From: an uncultured Bacilli bacterium
GTDB taxonomy: Bacteria > Bacillota_I > Bacilli_A > RFN20 > CAG-826
DNA length: 53,010 bases
Direction: 5' to 3'
Assembly: GCA_944369075.1 (NCBI GenBank)
Contig: CALVXK010000002.1
Span: 1 to 53,010, forward strand
The notes below the pieces were generated by a model that was not told where the DNA came from, did not search any database, and was given only the letters and a program-made list of their open reading frames with translations. The position numbers and the translations under genes are program-made. Shown here piece after piece: positions 42,857-52,280 of this stretch. Within the stretch, counting starts at the first letter, position 1. Every line of letters begins with the position of its first letter.

Positions 42857-44272
42857 TTATTTATTACCCATGAGTTCTTCATCAATAGCTTTAGCAGCAT
42901 GTTTACCAGCACCCATAGCTAAAATAACAGTTGCAGCACCAGTAACAGCATCACCACCTGCATAAACATGTGGACGTGATGTTAAACCTGATTCGCCTTT
43001 AGTAATAATACAACCATGTGGGTTTGTTTCAAGACCTTCAGTTGTATGTTTAATTAATGGGTTTGGAGAAGTACCAATTGAAATAATTACGCAGTCAACA
43101 TCAAGTTCTTCATATTTACCTGTACCGACTGGTCTTCTTCTGCCACTAGCATCTGGTTCACCAAGTTCCATAACTTCGATTTTCATCTTGTTAACTAAAC
43201 CCGTTTCATCACCAGAAATTTCTACTGGATTTCTTAAAAGTGTTGAGAAGTCAATTCCTTCTTCCATTGCGTGGTGAACTTCTTCTTTTCTTGCAGGAAG
43301 TTCAGCTAAACTTCTTCTATAAACAACATAGACATGTTCTGCACCAAGTCTAAGAGCACATCTAGCAGCATCCATTGCAACGTTACCGCCACCGACAACT
43401 GCTACTCTTTTTGGGTGTTCAATTGGGGTATTAGAATCTGGTCTATAAGCTTTCATTAAGTTTGTTCTGGTTAAGAATTCGTTAGCACTATAAACACCAT
43501 TTAAGTTTTCACCTGGAATACCTAAGAAGTTTGGTAAACCAGCACCGCTTCCGATGAAAATAGCTTCAAAGCCATATTCTTTTTGCAATTCATCGATAGT
43601 AATAACTCTGCCGATAACCATATTGGTTTCAACTTTAACACCGAGTTTCTTTAAGCCATCAACTTCTTTTTGAACAATAGCTTTTGGTAATCTGAATTCA
43701 GGAATACCATAAACAAGAACGCCACCTGCTAGGTGTAAAGCTTCAAATACTGTTACATCATAGCCTTTTTTAGCTAAGTCACCAGCACATGTTAATCCGG
43801 AAGGACCTGAGCCAATAACAGCGACTTTATGGCCGTTTTTCTTAATTTCAACAGGTTTATCTTCAGCGTGAGCGTTATGATAGTCAGCAACGAATCTTTC
43901 AAGTCTACCAATAGCGACTGGTTCGCTTCCTGGAGCAACACCTCTTGTACATTTCATTTCACATTGAGTTTCTTGTGGGCAAACTCTACCACAAACTGCA
44001 GGAAGTGAAGAAGATTCAGAAATAATTTCGTAAGCTTTTTCAAAGTTTCCTAAAGCAACTTCGTGAATAAAACTTGGAATATCAATATTAACAGGACAAT
44101 GAGCTACACATGGTTTATTTGGGCAGCCAATACATCTTTTTGCTTCATCAATTGCCATTTCAGCTGTATAACCTTGAGCAACTTCTTCAAAGTTATGAGC
44201 TCTTACTTTTGGATCTTGAGAAGGCATTGGATTTTTATCTTTTCTTGGATTCATTTTGTATTCTTTATACAT
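42857..44272 (-). CDS. nfnB: NfnB/SudA-type NADPH:ferredoxin oxidoreductase large subunit
   Basis: Flavoprotein of the glutamate-synthase small-subunit family, often annotated GltA; in partnership with the FAD/2Fe-2S protein upstream it is better read as NfnB. Two N-terminal [4Fe-4S] sites: Cys47, 50, 55, 59 and Cys94, 98, 104, 108. FAD motif GSGPSGLTCAGDLA near 154 and NADPH motif GGGNVAMDAARCALRLGA near 293. 471 residues. AAGGAAGG supports the ATG, two bases after the partner's stop. Alternative: a stand-alone sulfide dehydrogenase-like enzyme. Confidence 0.9.
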   Translation of the reverse strand: MYKEYKMNPRKDKNPMPSQDPKVRAHNFEEVAQGYTAEMAIDEAKRCIGCPNKPCVAHCPVNIDIPSFIHEVALGNFEKAYEIISESSSLPAVCGRVCPQETQCEMKCTRGVAPGSEPVAIGRLERFVADYHNAHAEDKPVEIKKNGHKVAVIGSGPSGLTCAGDLAKKGYDVTVFEALHLAGGVLVYGIPEFRLPKAIVQKEVDGLKKLGVKVETNMVIGRVITIDELQKEYGFEAIFIGSGAGLPNFLGIPGENLNGVYSANEFLTRTNLMKAYRPDSNTPIEHPKRVAVVGGGNVAMDAARCALRLGAEHVYVVYRRSLAELPARKEEVHHAMEEGIDFSTLLRNPVEISGDETGLVNKMKIEVMELGEPDASGRRRPVGTGKYEELDVDCVIISIGTSPNPLIKHTTEGLETNPHGCIITKGESGLTSRPHVYAGGDAVTGAATVILAMGAGKHAAKAIDEELMGNK

Positions 44273-44274
44273 AA

Positions 44275-45120
44275 TTATTTACCTTCCTTTTTAAGTAAGT
44301 TACATTTTGCTTCTTCATAAGCTTTCTTTTCGAAGGCTTTATACATTTTGCCTCTCTTCATTGCTTCATCAAAATCGACTTCATAAGCATCAAAATCAGG
44401 ACCATCGACACAAGCAAATTTAACTTTACCGCCAACAGTTAAACGGCAGCATCCACACATACCAGTTCCATCGATCATGATAGGGTTCATTGAACAAACA
44501 CATTCTGGTACATTGTATTTTCTACAAACTTCTGTTACGAATTTCATCATAATAACAGGTCCAATAGAAATAACTTTATCAAATTTTACTCCACTCTTTA
44601 AAAGTTCTTCTAATGGTCCAGTGACAACACCTTTTGTACCATAAGTTCCATCATCAGAACATGGAATAAATTTAGTAGAATTAGCTTCAAATTCATCAGC
44701 AAGAATAACTAAATCTTTTGTTCTAAAACCAGCGATTGTAGTAACATCTTTTCCAGCGTCATGGAAAGCTTTAGCAATAGGATAAGCAATAGCACAACCT
44801 AAGCCACCACCAATAACACAAACTTTTTCGCCAGTAATTTCTGTAGGTCTTCCAAGAGGGCCAACAAAATCATGTAATGAATCGCCTTCATTAAGTTGAT
44901 TAAGTTTAAAAGTTGATGCACCAACAATTTGGAAAATAACAGAAACTGTGCCTTTTTCTCTATCAAATCCTCCAACAGTTAAAGGAATTCTCTCAGCATT
45001 TTCATCACCTCTTAAGATGACAAATTGACCTGGTTGAGCTTTTTTTGCAATCTCAGGTGCTTCGATTTCTAATAATGTTTCTGTTGGATTAAATACATGC
45101 TTTCTTACAATTTTATACAT
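44275..45120 (-). CDS. nfnA: NfnA/SudB-type FAD and [2Fe-2S] subunit
   Basis: PyrK/ferredoxin-NADP reductase-like protein, 281 residues. N-terminal FAD domain with ERIPLTVGGF near 43, NAD-binding GGGLGCAIAYPIAKA at 104-118, and a C-terminal iron-sulfur segment with Asp217, Cys222, Cys225 and Cys237 in GTGMCGCCRLTVGGKVKFAC. The Asp-plus-three-Cys ligand set is that known for NfnA. Pairing with NfnB allows electron bifurcation among NADPH, NADH and ferredoxin. GGAGAAA precedes the ATG. Confidence 0.9.
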   Translation of the reverse strand: MYKIVRKHVFNPTETLLEIEAPEIAKKAQPGQFVILRGDENAERIPLTVGGFDREKGTVSVIFQIVGASTFKLNQLNEGDSLHDFVGPLGRPTEITGEKVCVIGGGLGCAIAYPIAKAFHDAGKDVTTIAGFRTKDLVILADEFEANSTKFIPCSDDGTYGTKGVVTGPLEELLKSGVKFDKVISIGPVIMMKFVTEVCRKYNVPECVCSMNPIMIDGTGMCGCCRLTVGGKVKFACVDGPDFDAYEVDFDEAMKRGKMYKAFEKKAYEEAKCNLLKKEGK

Positions 45121-45236
45121 ATAATTTCTCCTAATATCTGCCTAAAATTATAGAAGAATAAATGCCAAAAGTTAAGTAGATCTGAAATATATTTTATGTA
45201 TTTTTAACACTTTTAAAAATCAAGCTAATTAAAGAT

Positions 45237-45959
45237 TTATAAAACGTATAAATAAATGGATGTAAATTGGAGTATTATCCCAAATAAAACAAAGAAATGG
45301 AAAACTGTATGGAACCACACGCTATGTTTCTTTCCTAAACCATAAAGAATGGCTCCTAAAGTAAAAGATATTCCACCAAAAAGTAAAAGCATTAAGCCTT
45401 TAAATGATAAAAGAGTAAAAAGCTCATTAACATTTAAAAGAATGGCCCATCCAGCAACTATATACATAATCATTGAAAATACTGCATATTTTTTAATGTT
45501 AATTGAATTAAAAACTATACCTAGAATAATTAATGCATATACTAAAGCTAAAATTATATAGCCTGAAAAATTTGTATTCTCAATTCCCCATAAAGGAGCA
45601 TCTCTTAAAGTTAATAAGCAATAAGGTGTATAAGTTCCTGCAACTAAAAAATAAACCATATCGTGATCTAAAACTCTTAAAACTTTTTTACCTTTATTTC
45701 GTTTTAAACCATGATAAATACAAGAAATAGACATACAAACTATGATAGAAAAAGCATAAATTATTACGCTTATATTGCCTAAAACTAAATCAAGAAAATC
45801 ATTACCATGTACTTCGTTAGGCGAATACACACTATTAACTTTAAGTAACATCAAAATTAAGGCTACTATACCAAAAAGTGCCCCTAACCCATGACTTATT
45901 GAATTAAATAACTCATGTATTAATTTATAATTTGGAAGTTCAATCTCATTTACACTCAT
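45237..45959 (-). CDS. Hemolysin III/PAQR-family membrane protein
   Basis: Seven-helix membrane protein of the YqfA/hemolysin III family, thought to be metal-dependent membrane hydrolases. 240 residues. The conserved metal-site pattern is visible: ISHGLGALFGI near 21, MSISCIYHGLKRNKGKKVLR near 81-100 with LDHDMVYFLVAGTYTP following, and WFHTVFHFFVL near the end. Function in the cell is not settled; hemolysis should not be assumed. No clear Shine-Dalgarno; monocistronic. Confidence 0.9.
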   Translation of the reverse strand: MSVNEIELPNYKLIHELFNSISHGLGALFGIVALILMLLKVNSVYSPNEVHGNDFLDLVLGNISVIIYAFSIIVCMSISCIYHGLKRNKGKKVLRVLDHDMVYFLVAGTYTPYCLLTLRDAPLWGIENTNFSGYIILALVYALIILGIVFNSINIKKYAVFSMIMYIVAGWAILLNVNELFTLLSFKGLMLLLFGGISFTLGAILYGLGKKHSVWFHTVFHFFVLFGIILQFTSIYLYVL

Positions 45960-46021
45960 CTTTAAAAACTACATTATCTAGTAATGAAAACTATTATACG
46001 TAGTTTTTAAATAGATGTAAA

Positions 46022-46522
46022 CTATTTAATCACACTAAATTTATGTTCTATTTCCCTTACATCGTTAAAATCTTCGACGTATCCAAAAGAAACAACGCTT
46101 CTTAAAATATATCCACCTTCTAATTCGTTATATTTCTTTAAAGCTTCATTACTTCTAGTTAATCTACAAATTGAATAAATAAATACTGAACCTAGTCCTA
46201 GTTCTCTAGCTTCTAGAAGCATATTTTCAATTATTGCACCAGCATCAAGATTAGCAAGTTCAACATTTTCTCCTTTATGATATACGCCAATTACTAAAGG
46301 AGCCTTATAAGTATTATCATTTCCAGTTTCTTTAACTAAAGTTTCTTGTAAAGTTTTTAATTCTTCGCCTCTAAAAACTTTTAAGACAACGTTGAAATAT
46401 TTACCACTTGCAATTGGAGCAAGCATCCCAGCTTGTAAGATATCATTTAATTTATCTTCCTCTACTTCTTTAGGTAAATATTTACGATAAGATCTTCTTT
46501 TAATAAATAATTCATCAACCAT
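46022..46522 (-). CDS. Nitroreductase-family FMN oxidoreductase
   Basis: Small nitroreductase (166 residues). The FMN-phosphate binding RRSYRKYLP is at residues 9-17, with ILQAGMLAPIASGKY near 28-42 and the C-terminal ELGLGSVFIYSI segment near 111-122. The family uses NAD(P)H to reduce nitro groups or quinones; the natural substrate is unknown. GGAGG lies before the ATG. It is separated from PFOR by a terminator. Confidence 0.88.
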   Translation of the reverse strand: MVDELFIKRRSYRKYLPKEVEEDKLNDILQAGMLAPIASGKYFNVVLKVFRGEELKTLQETLVKETGNDNTYKAPLVIGVYHKGENVELANLDAGAIIENMLLEARELGLGSVFIYSICRLTRSNEALKKYNELEGGYILRSVVSFGYVEDFNDVREIEHKFSVIK

Positions 46523-46574
46523 GATAGATAAACCTCCGATTATATATTTAATTATAACTCAAAAATAGATAAGT

Positions 46575-46602
46575 AAAAGCGAAGGGCTTCCCCTTCGCTT
46601 TT
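46575..46602 (-). terminator. Terminator of the PFOR gene
   Basis: AAAAGCGAAGGG with CCCTTCGCTTTT and a four-base loop, 24 bases after the PFOR stop codon, T-rich tail on the minus strand. Confidence 0.88.
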
Positions 46603-46625
46603 GAATTTAAATTATGTTTAATCGA

Positions 46626-49600
46626 TTAAAGACCGAACTTTTTAATTCTTTCCCATCTATCTCTGGAGCATTGTTCGTTTTTAGCGAATAATTCTTCATA
46701 GTGTTCTGGGTTTACATGAGGTAATTGATTGTATCTTGTTTCCTTCATGATAAATTCTCTAATCTTACTGAAGTCTGGTTCTTTACAATCGAGTTGTAAG
46801 CAAGGTTTTCCTTCCTTAGCAAGTCTTGGATCGTATCTGAATGTTGTGAAGTAACCACATTCAACAGCAGCTCTTTCAGTTTCAATAGAGTTAACTAAGC
46901 CACCTTTAATACCTTGGTTAATACATGGAGCATAACAAATAATTAAGGATGGTCCGTTATAACTTTCAGCTTCTTTAAATGCTTTAATAGCAGCTACTGG
47001 GTTTGCACCTAAAGCAACTTGTGCTACGTAAACATTACCATAAGCCATAGCCATAAGAGCTAAGTTCTTCTTAGATTGTCTCTTACCACTTGCAGTGAAT
47101 TGAGCGATAGAACCTGTTTGTGATGATTTAGAAGATTGACCACCAGTATTGGAGTAAACTTCAGTATCAAGAACCATAACATTGATATCATCTTCACTAG
47201 CTAAGACATGATCAAGTCCGCCGTAACCAATATCGTAAGCCCAACCATCGCCACCGATAACCCAGACGGATTTATCGAGTAAGTCATTCTTCATTTCAAG
47301 AACAGCTTTAACTTCTTCATCTTTAGAGGCTTCGATAGCTTTAACTAATTCAGGAACAATCTTTCTTGCTTCGTCTTTATTTTTAATATTAGCAAGATAT
47401 TTATCAATTAATTCTTTTAATTCTGGTTCGACAGTATCTCTTTCTTTAGCTGCAGTTAAGAGATTAGAAATTAATGCTAACTTATAGTCTGTAGCAAGTC
47501 TCATACCATAACCGAATTCAGCATTATCTTCGAATAATGAGTTAGACCAAGCAACACCATTCTTATCTTTATCATTAACAAATGGAGTTAATGGTGTTGA
47601 ACCAGAGTAAATTGATGAACAACCAGTTGCGTTAGCAATCATTAAATCTTTACCAAATAATCTTGATAATAATTCATAGTAAGGTGTTTCACCACAACCA
47701 GCACAAGCACCGCTTACTTCCATATATGGCATTAAGAAAGCAGCACCTTTAACGGTTGTAAGTGGGAATTTATCTGCTTTATATTCAACGTGTTTGAATA
47801 AATATTGAGCATATTTTTCTTGATCAAATTGAGATTTAGCTTCAACCATCTTGAGAGCGAATTTATCTGTTCCCATTCTGATTGCATTTTTGTTAGCAAG
47901 ACATTCTTTAGCACAAAGACCACATCCGACACAGTTTTTTGGAGAAACTTGAATAATATATTTGAATCCTTTAACTGTTGGTCCAATAGCATCTTTTGTT
48001 TTTTCTGCTAAACCTTCTGGTCCATTCTTAACTTCTTCTTCAGTTAATAAGAATGGTCTAATTGTTGCGTGAGGACAGACAAATGCACAAGTATTACATT
48101 GAATACATGCATCTTTATTCCAAACTGGTACTCTATCAGCAATACTTCTTTCTTCTTTGAAAGTAACATCTTCTCTCATTGTGCCATCGAGTAATTCATA
48201 TTCTGTAAATTTAGAAACTGGAATATCGTAACCATCAAGAGTTCCGACGTAATCAACATATGAATCGAAGTATTCATCACCGATTGTATTTCTAACACGG
48301 TTGAATGATAAGTTCTTCCAAGCTGGATCAACTTTAACTTCTCTTAAGCCTTCTGTACCTTTATCGATAGCTTTATAGTTAAGTTCGACAACTTCTTGAC
48401 CTTTCTTACCATATGTTTTTTCAGCTAATTTCTTCATCCATTTATTAGCTTCTTCATAAGGCATAATTTGTGGATTTAAGTAGAAGAATGCTGATTGAAG
48501 AATTGTATTTGTATGTCTTCCCATTCCGATTTCAAGAGCAATCTTATTAGCATCAATAACATAGAATTTTGCTTCTTTTGTTGCTAATTGATATTTAACT
48601 CTATCTGGTAAAGCCTTAACTAAGGTTTCATCATCCATATCAGTATTGAGTAAGAATGTGCCACCTTTCTTTAAGTTCTTTAACATATCAAACTTAAGAA
48701 CATATGTATCAATTGAACAAGAAATAAAGTCAGCGTGTTCAATATAATAAGTTGAATGAATTGGGTTTTTACCAAATCTTAAGTGAGATCTTGTAACACC
48801 GCCAGATTTTCTTGAGTCATATGCGAAATAAGCTTGAGCATATTGGTGAGTTGCATCACCGATAATCTTAACGGATGATTTATTAGCACCAACTGTACCA
48901 TCTGAACCTAAACCATAGAATAAGCAAGCTGTACAAGTTTGTGGAATTTCATAGGAATCATCTACTGGAATTGAAAGATGTGCAACATCATCGTTGATAC
49001 CGACTGTGAAGTTATGATGTTCTTTACCACTTAACATAAAGTCAAAGACAGCTTTGACATGTTTTGGTTGAGTATCTTTTGAAGAAAGACCATATCTTCC
49101 GCCGATAACTTTAATATCGTTTCTACCTTGTAAAGTTAATGCAGAGCAAACATCTTCATATAAGCCTTCACCAACGCTACCTAACTCTTTTGTTCTATCT
49201 AAGACAGCAATTTCTTTAACTGTTGATGGAATAACAGAAACGAAATCTTCTGCTGAGAATGGTCTATAAAGATGGACTCTAACTAAACCAACTTTTTCAC
49301 CCTTTGAAACTAAATCTTCAACGACTTCGTGAGCTGTTTCATTAACAGAACCCATTGCGATAATAACTTTAGTTGCATCGCTAGCACCTTCATAAACGAA
49401 AGGAGCATAGTTTCTTCCTGTTAATTCGCTAACTTTAGCTAAATATTTTTTGGCAATTGGTAAAACGTTAGCAAAATGAGCATTTTGAGCTTCTCTACCT
49501 TGGAAGTAAATATCGTCGTTTTCAGCACCGCCTCTTGTGACTGCGTGTCCGTGTGGGTTTAAAGCTCTTTCTTTGAATTTTTTAACTTTATCCCATGGAA

Positions 49601-50192
49601 CTAATTTCTTCCATTCTTCGTCAGCTAAGAATTCAACGTTTTGAATTTCGTGTGATGTTCTAAATCCATCAAAGAAGTGACAAACTGGATATTCAGCATC
49701 AATTGCGATTAAGTGAGCAACACTAGCTAAATCAGCAACTTCTTGGACTGAATCAGAACAAAGTAAAGCGATACCACTTTGTCTAATAGAATAAACGTCT
49801 TGGTGATCACCAAAAATTGAAAGTGATCTTGTTGCTAAGCTTCTTGCGGAAACGTGCATAACAGCTGGTAAAAGTTCACCACACCATTTGTAAACGTTTG
49901 GAATCATTAATAATAAACCTTGGGAAGCGGTATATGTTGTTGCAAAGGCACCACCTTGTAAAGCACCATGGATTGCACCTGATGCACCACCTTCTGATTG
50001 CATTTCGCAAACTTTAACTGTGCTTCCAAAGAAATTTTTCTTGCCTTGTGAAGCATAGATATCGACATAATTTGCCATTGGTGAAGATGGAGTAATAGGG
50101 AAAATTGCAGCTACTTCAGTAAAATTATAACTCATTAAGGCTGCAGCAGTATTACCATCGACACTAAGCATAGTCTTTTTAATTTCTGCCAT
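46626..50192 (-). CDS. nifJ: Pyruvate:ferredoxin (flavodoxin) oxidoreductase
   Basis: Single-chain PFOR, 1188 residues, oxidising pyruvate with CoA to acetyl-CoA and CO2 and reducing ferredoxin. Order: pyrimidine-binding domain with FPITPSSPMANYVD (31-44), transketolase-C-like domain (to about 420), gamma domain, two-cluster ferredoxin domain (CIQCNTCAFVCP near 694 and CVGCGLCAKEC near 754), proximal cluster CAGCGE near 828, and TPP motif GDGWAYDIG near 977 with EVYSNTGGQ. All cluster cysteines are present. AAGGAGAG precedes the ATG. Catabolic centre of the cell together with PduL, ferredoxin and NfnAB. Confidence 0.98.
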   Translation of the reverse strand: MAEIKKTMLSVDGNTAAALMSYNFTEVAAIFPITPSSPMANYVDIYASQGKKNFFGSTVKVCEMQSEGGASGAIHGALQGGAFATTYTASQGLLLMIPNVYKWCGELLPAVMHVSARSLATRSLSIFGDHQDVYSIRQSGIALLCSDSVQEVADLASVAHLIAIDAEYPVCHFFDGFRTSHEIQNVEFLADEEWKKLVPWDKVKKFKERALNPHGHAVTRGGAENDDIYFQGREAQNAHFANVLPIAKKYLAKVSELTGRNYAPFVYEGASDATKVIIAMGSVNETAHEVVEDLVSKGEKVGLVRVHLYRPFSAEDFVSVIPSTVKEIAVLDRTKELGSVGEGLYEDVCSALTLQGRNDIKVIGGRYGLSSKDTQPKHVKAVFDFMLSGKEHHNFTVGINDDVAHLSIPVDDSYEIPQTCTACLFYGLGSDGTVGANKSSVKIIGDATHQYAQAYFAYDSRKSGGVTRSHLRFGKNPIHSTYYIEHADFISCSIDTYVLKFDMLKNLKKGGTFLLNTDMDDETLVKALPDRVKYQLATKEAKFYVIDANKIALEIGMGRHTNTILQSAFFYLNPQIMPYEEANKWMKKLAEKTYGKKGQEVVELNYKAIDKGTEGLREVKVDPAWKNLSFNRVRNTIGDEYFDSYVDYVGTLDGYDIPVSKFTEYELLDGTMREDVTFKEERSIADRVPVWNKDACIQCNTCAFVCPHATIRPFLLTEEEVKNGPEGLAEKTKDAIGPTVKGFKYIIQVSPKNCVGCGLCAKECLANKNAIRMGTDKFALKMVEAKSQFDQEKYAQYLFKHVEYKADKFPLTTVKGAAFLMPYMEVSGACAGCGETPYYELLSRLFGKDLMIANATGCSSIYSGSTPLTPFVNDKDKNGVAWSNSLFEDNAEFGYGMRLATDYKLALISNLLTAAKERDTVEPELKELIDKYLANIKNKDEARKIVPELVKAIEASKDEEVKAVLEMKNDLLDKSVWVIGGDGWAYDIGYGGLDHVLASEDDINVMVLDTEVYSNTGGQSSKSSQTGSIAQFTASGKRQSKKNLALMAMAYGNVYVAQVALGANPVAAIKAFKEAESYNGPSLIICYAPCINQGIKGGLVNSIETERAAVECGYFTTFRYDPRLAKEGKPCLQLDCKEPDFSKIREFIMKETRYNQLPHVNPEHYEELFAKNEQCSRDRWERIKKFGL

Positions 50193-50301
50193 GATTTCTC
50201 TCCTTCATATAAACAAAAATATTATATATTTTTATCGCGACTTATTCTATAACTTTTCAAAGAAAATTCACACAAAATTTTATGTTAGAAGTTAGATAAA
50301 G

Positions 50302-52188
50302 TTAACTTAACTTATTTAGTATTTCAAGATATTCACTTTCAAGTTCGTCCTTTTTATCTTGTAGTTCTTCTATTTTCTTATAATCAACAAAATCTTCTTC
50401 TAGCATTGAATCTAATGTAGCAATATCTTCTTCGATTTCACTTAATCTTTTCTTATATTCATTAATCTTATTTTTACTTAGAACTTCTTTTTTCTCAATC
50501 TTATCATAGACTAATGGTTCTTCTTTTTTATTTTGTTCTAGATTTGCTTGATCAAGATTTAATTTAGAATCATTTTCAAGCTTAAATTCATCATAATTCC
50601 CTTCAAAATAAATAACATTTTCTTTTGATAAATAAAGAATATAATCAGCTACTTCGTTAATAAAATATCTATCGTGAGATATAAAAAGAATTGCTCCATT
50701 ATAATTTTTTAAACCTTCGATAAGGCACTCTTTTGTAACCATATCTAGATGGTTAGTAGGCTCATCTAGAACTAAAATATCGTAACTCGAAAGCATTAAA
50801 GCACATAAATTAACTCTCATTTTTTCTCCGTTTGATAAAACAGAAGTTGATTTATATACTTCTTCTTTTTTAAACAAGAAACGACCTAAAGCTCCTCTAA
50901 GTTCATTCTCGCTTTTTGCAGAATAAATTCTTTTTAAGTGAGTTAAAATATCATCACTTGGATTAAATTTATAATCATTTTGTTTAATATAACCGATTTT
51001 TAACTCTCTTTTATAATTAATTTCCCCTTTTAATGGATTAATTTCTTTAAGTAAAGTTTTAACTAAGGTAGTTTTTCCAATGCCGTTATCACCAATAATA
51101 GCAATTTTGTCTTTTCCATAGATAGAGAAGTTAATAGGTTTAGAAATAAGTTCTTTATCATAACCTATTGATAAATCTTTAATTTCCATCAAGCATTTTG
51201 AAGATAAATTACCACCTGAAAGATTAATTTTAATATTATGATTTTCTTTTTTAGGAGCAACTACGTGATTAGCTTCAAGTTTTTCGAGTTTATGAACTCT
51301 ATCTTTTGCTCTACCAACAAAACGAGGTTTAGGCATGTAAAATTCAATAAATTTCTTTAATTTTACCATCTCCTCTTCTTCTTTCTTTTGCTGTTTTAAA
51401 AGATTATTATAATTAATCTCTTTTTGCTTAAGATAATCATCATAATTTGTATTGTATGTAGTAACTTTTTGGTTTTCTAATTCTAAAATTTTTGTTGCTA
51501 AAGTTTCTAAAAAATATCTATCGTGAGAAATAAAAACAATTGTACCTTCATATGATTTTAAATAATTTTCAAGCCATTCAATTGTTGAAATATCAAGATG
51601 GTTAGTAGGCTCATCTAATAACAAAACATCATATTTAAATAAAAGTAACTTTATAAAAGCAATTTTCATTCTTTCCCCACCAGAAAATTCTTTTATCTTT
51701 TTTGGTAATATATCTAATGGAAAAGAAAATTTAGAAATCATTGTTTCTATTTCGTTTTTATAGTTATAAGCATTATATTTTTCGAGTTTTTCTAAATAAT
51801 AATTATATTTTTCAAGTAATTTAGTATCATTTGGATTATTTGAAAGTTCTTTTGTTACTTCATTAAATTCACCATTCATTTTTTTAACGTAAGTAAATGC
51901 TTCTTCTAACTCCTCTTCAACACTATGATTAACATCTTTGATTGCGTCTTGAGAAAGATAACCGATTCTAAGTCCTTTTAAAATATCAATTTCACCAACT
52001 TTATCCTCTTTTGGCATTAAAGTTGGACTAATTTCTTTTAAAATAAGCTTAAAAATAGTTGTTTTACCAGTTCCATTATCACCAATTAAAGCGACTTTTT
52101 CATTTTTATTTATTTGAAAAGATATATGATCTAAGACCAAGTCGTTATTAAATACTTTTGAAACGTTTGAAACACTAATAATCGCCAT
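50302..52188 (-). CDS. ABC-F family translation ATPase (Uup/YdiF-type)
   Basis: Soluble protein with two ABC ATPase domains and no membrane segments, 628 residues. Domain 1: Walker A GDNGTGKTT near 36, signature FSGGERMK, Walker B LLLDEPTNHLD. The interdomain P-site linker is roughly residues 235-310 (Lys/Glu-rich). Domain 2: GDNGIGKTT, LSNGEKMR, LVLDEPTNHLD. A charged coiled-coil C-terminus (about 560-628) is characteristic of Uup/YdiF-like members, which act on ribosomes or DNA. Resistance function should not be assumed. No Shine-Dalgarno; a TAGAAT is 10-15 bases before the ATG. Confidence 0.92.
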   Translation of the reverse strand: MAIISVSNVSKVFNNDLVLDHISFQINKNEKVALIGDNGTGKTTIFKLILKEISPTLMPKEDKVGEIDILKGLRIGYLSQDAIKDVNHSVEEELEEAFTYVKKMNGEFNEVTKELSNNPNDTKLLEKYNYYLEKLEKYNAYNYKNEIETMISKFSFPLDILPKKIKEFSGGERMKIAFIKLLLFKYDVLLLDEPTNHLDISTIEWLENYLKSYEGTIVFISHDRYFLETLATKILELENQKVTTYNTNYDDYLKQKEINYNNLLKQQKKEEEEMVKLKKFIEFYMPKPRFVGRAKDRVHKLEKLEANHVVAPKKENHNIKINLSGGNLSSKCLMEIKDLSIGYDKELISKPINFSIYGKDKIAIIGDNGIGKTTLVKTLLKEINPLKGEINYKRELKIGYIKQNDYKFNPSDDILTHLKRIYSAKSENELRGALGRFLFKKEEVYKSTSVLSNGEKMRVNLCALMLSSYDILVLDEPTNHLDMVTKECLIEGLKNYNGAILFISHDRYFINEVADYILYLSKENVIYFEGNYDEFKLENDSKLNLDQANLEQNKKEEPLVYDKIEKKEVLSKNKINEYKKRLSEIEEDIATLDSMLEEDFVDYKKIEELQDKKDELESEYLEILNKLS

Positions 52189-52242
52189 AACTTTTATATT
52201 CTATCAAAAAAATTTAATTTGGGTATTAACTTTAGTTAATAA

Positions 52243-52258
52243 AATATTTTAAAATATT
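52243..52258. repeat. AT-only palindrome in the divergent region at 52.2 kb
   Basis: AATATTTTAAAATATT is a perfect 16-base palindrome between the ABC-F gene and the fucose-isomerase-like gene; it overlaps the place where a -10 box (TAAAAT) of the plus-strand gene would lie. May be an operator or chance in AT-rich DNA. Confidence 0.3.
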
Positions 52259-52280
52259 GTGTAAGGGAGATTAAAGTAGA

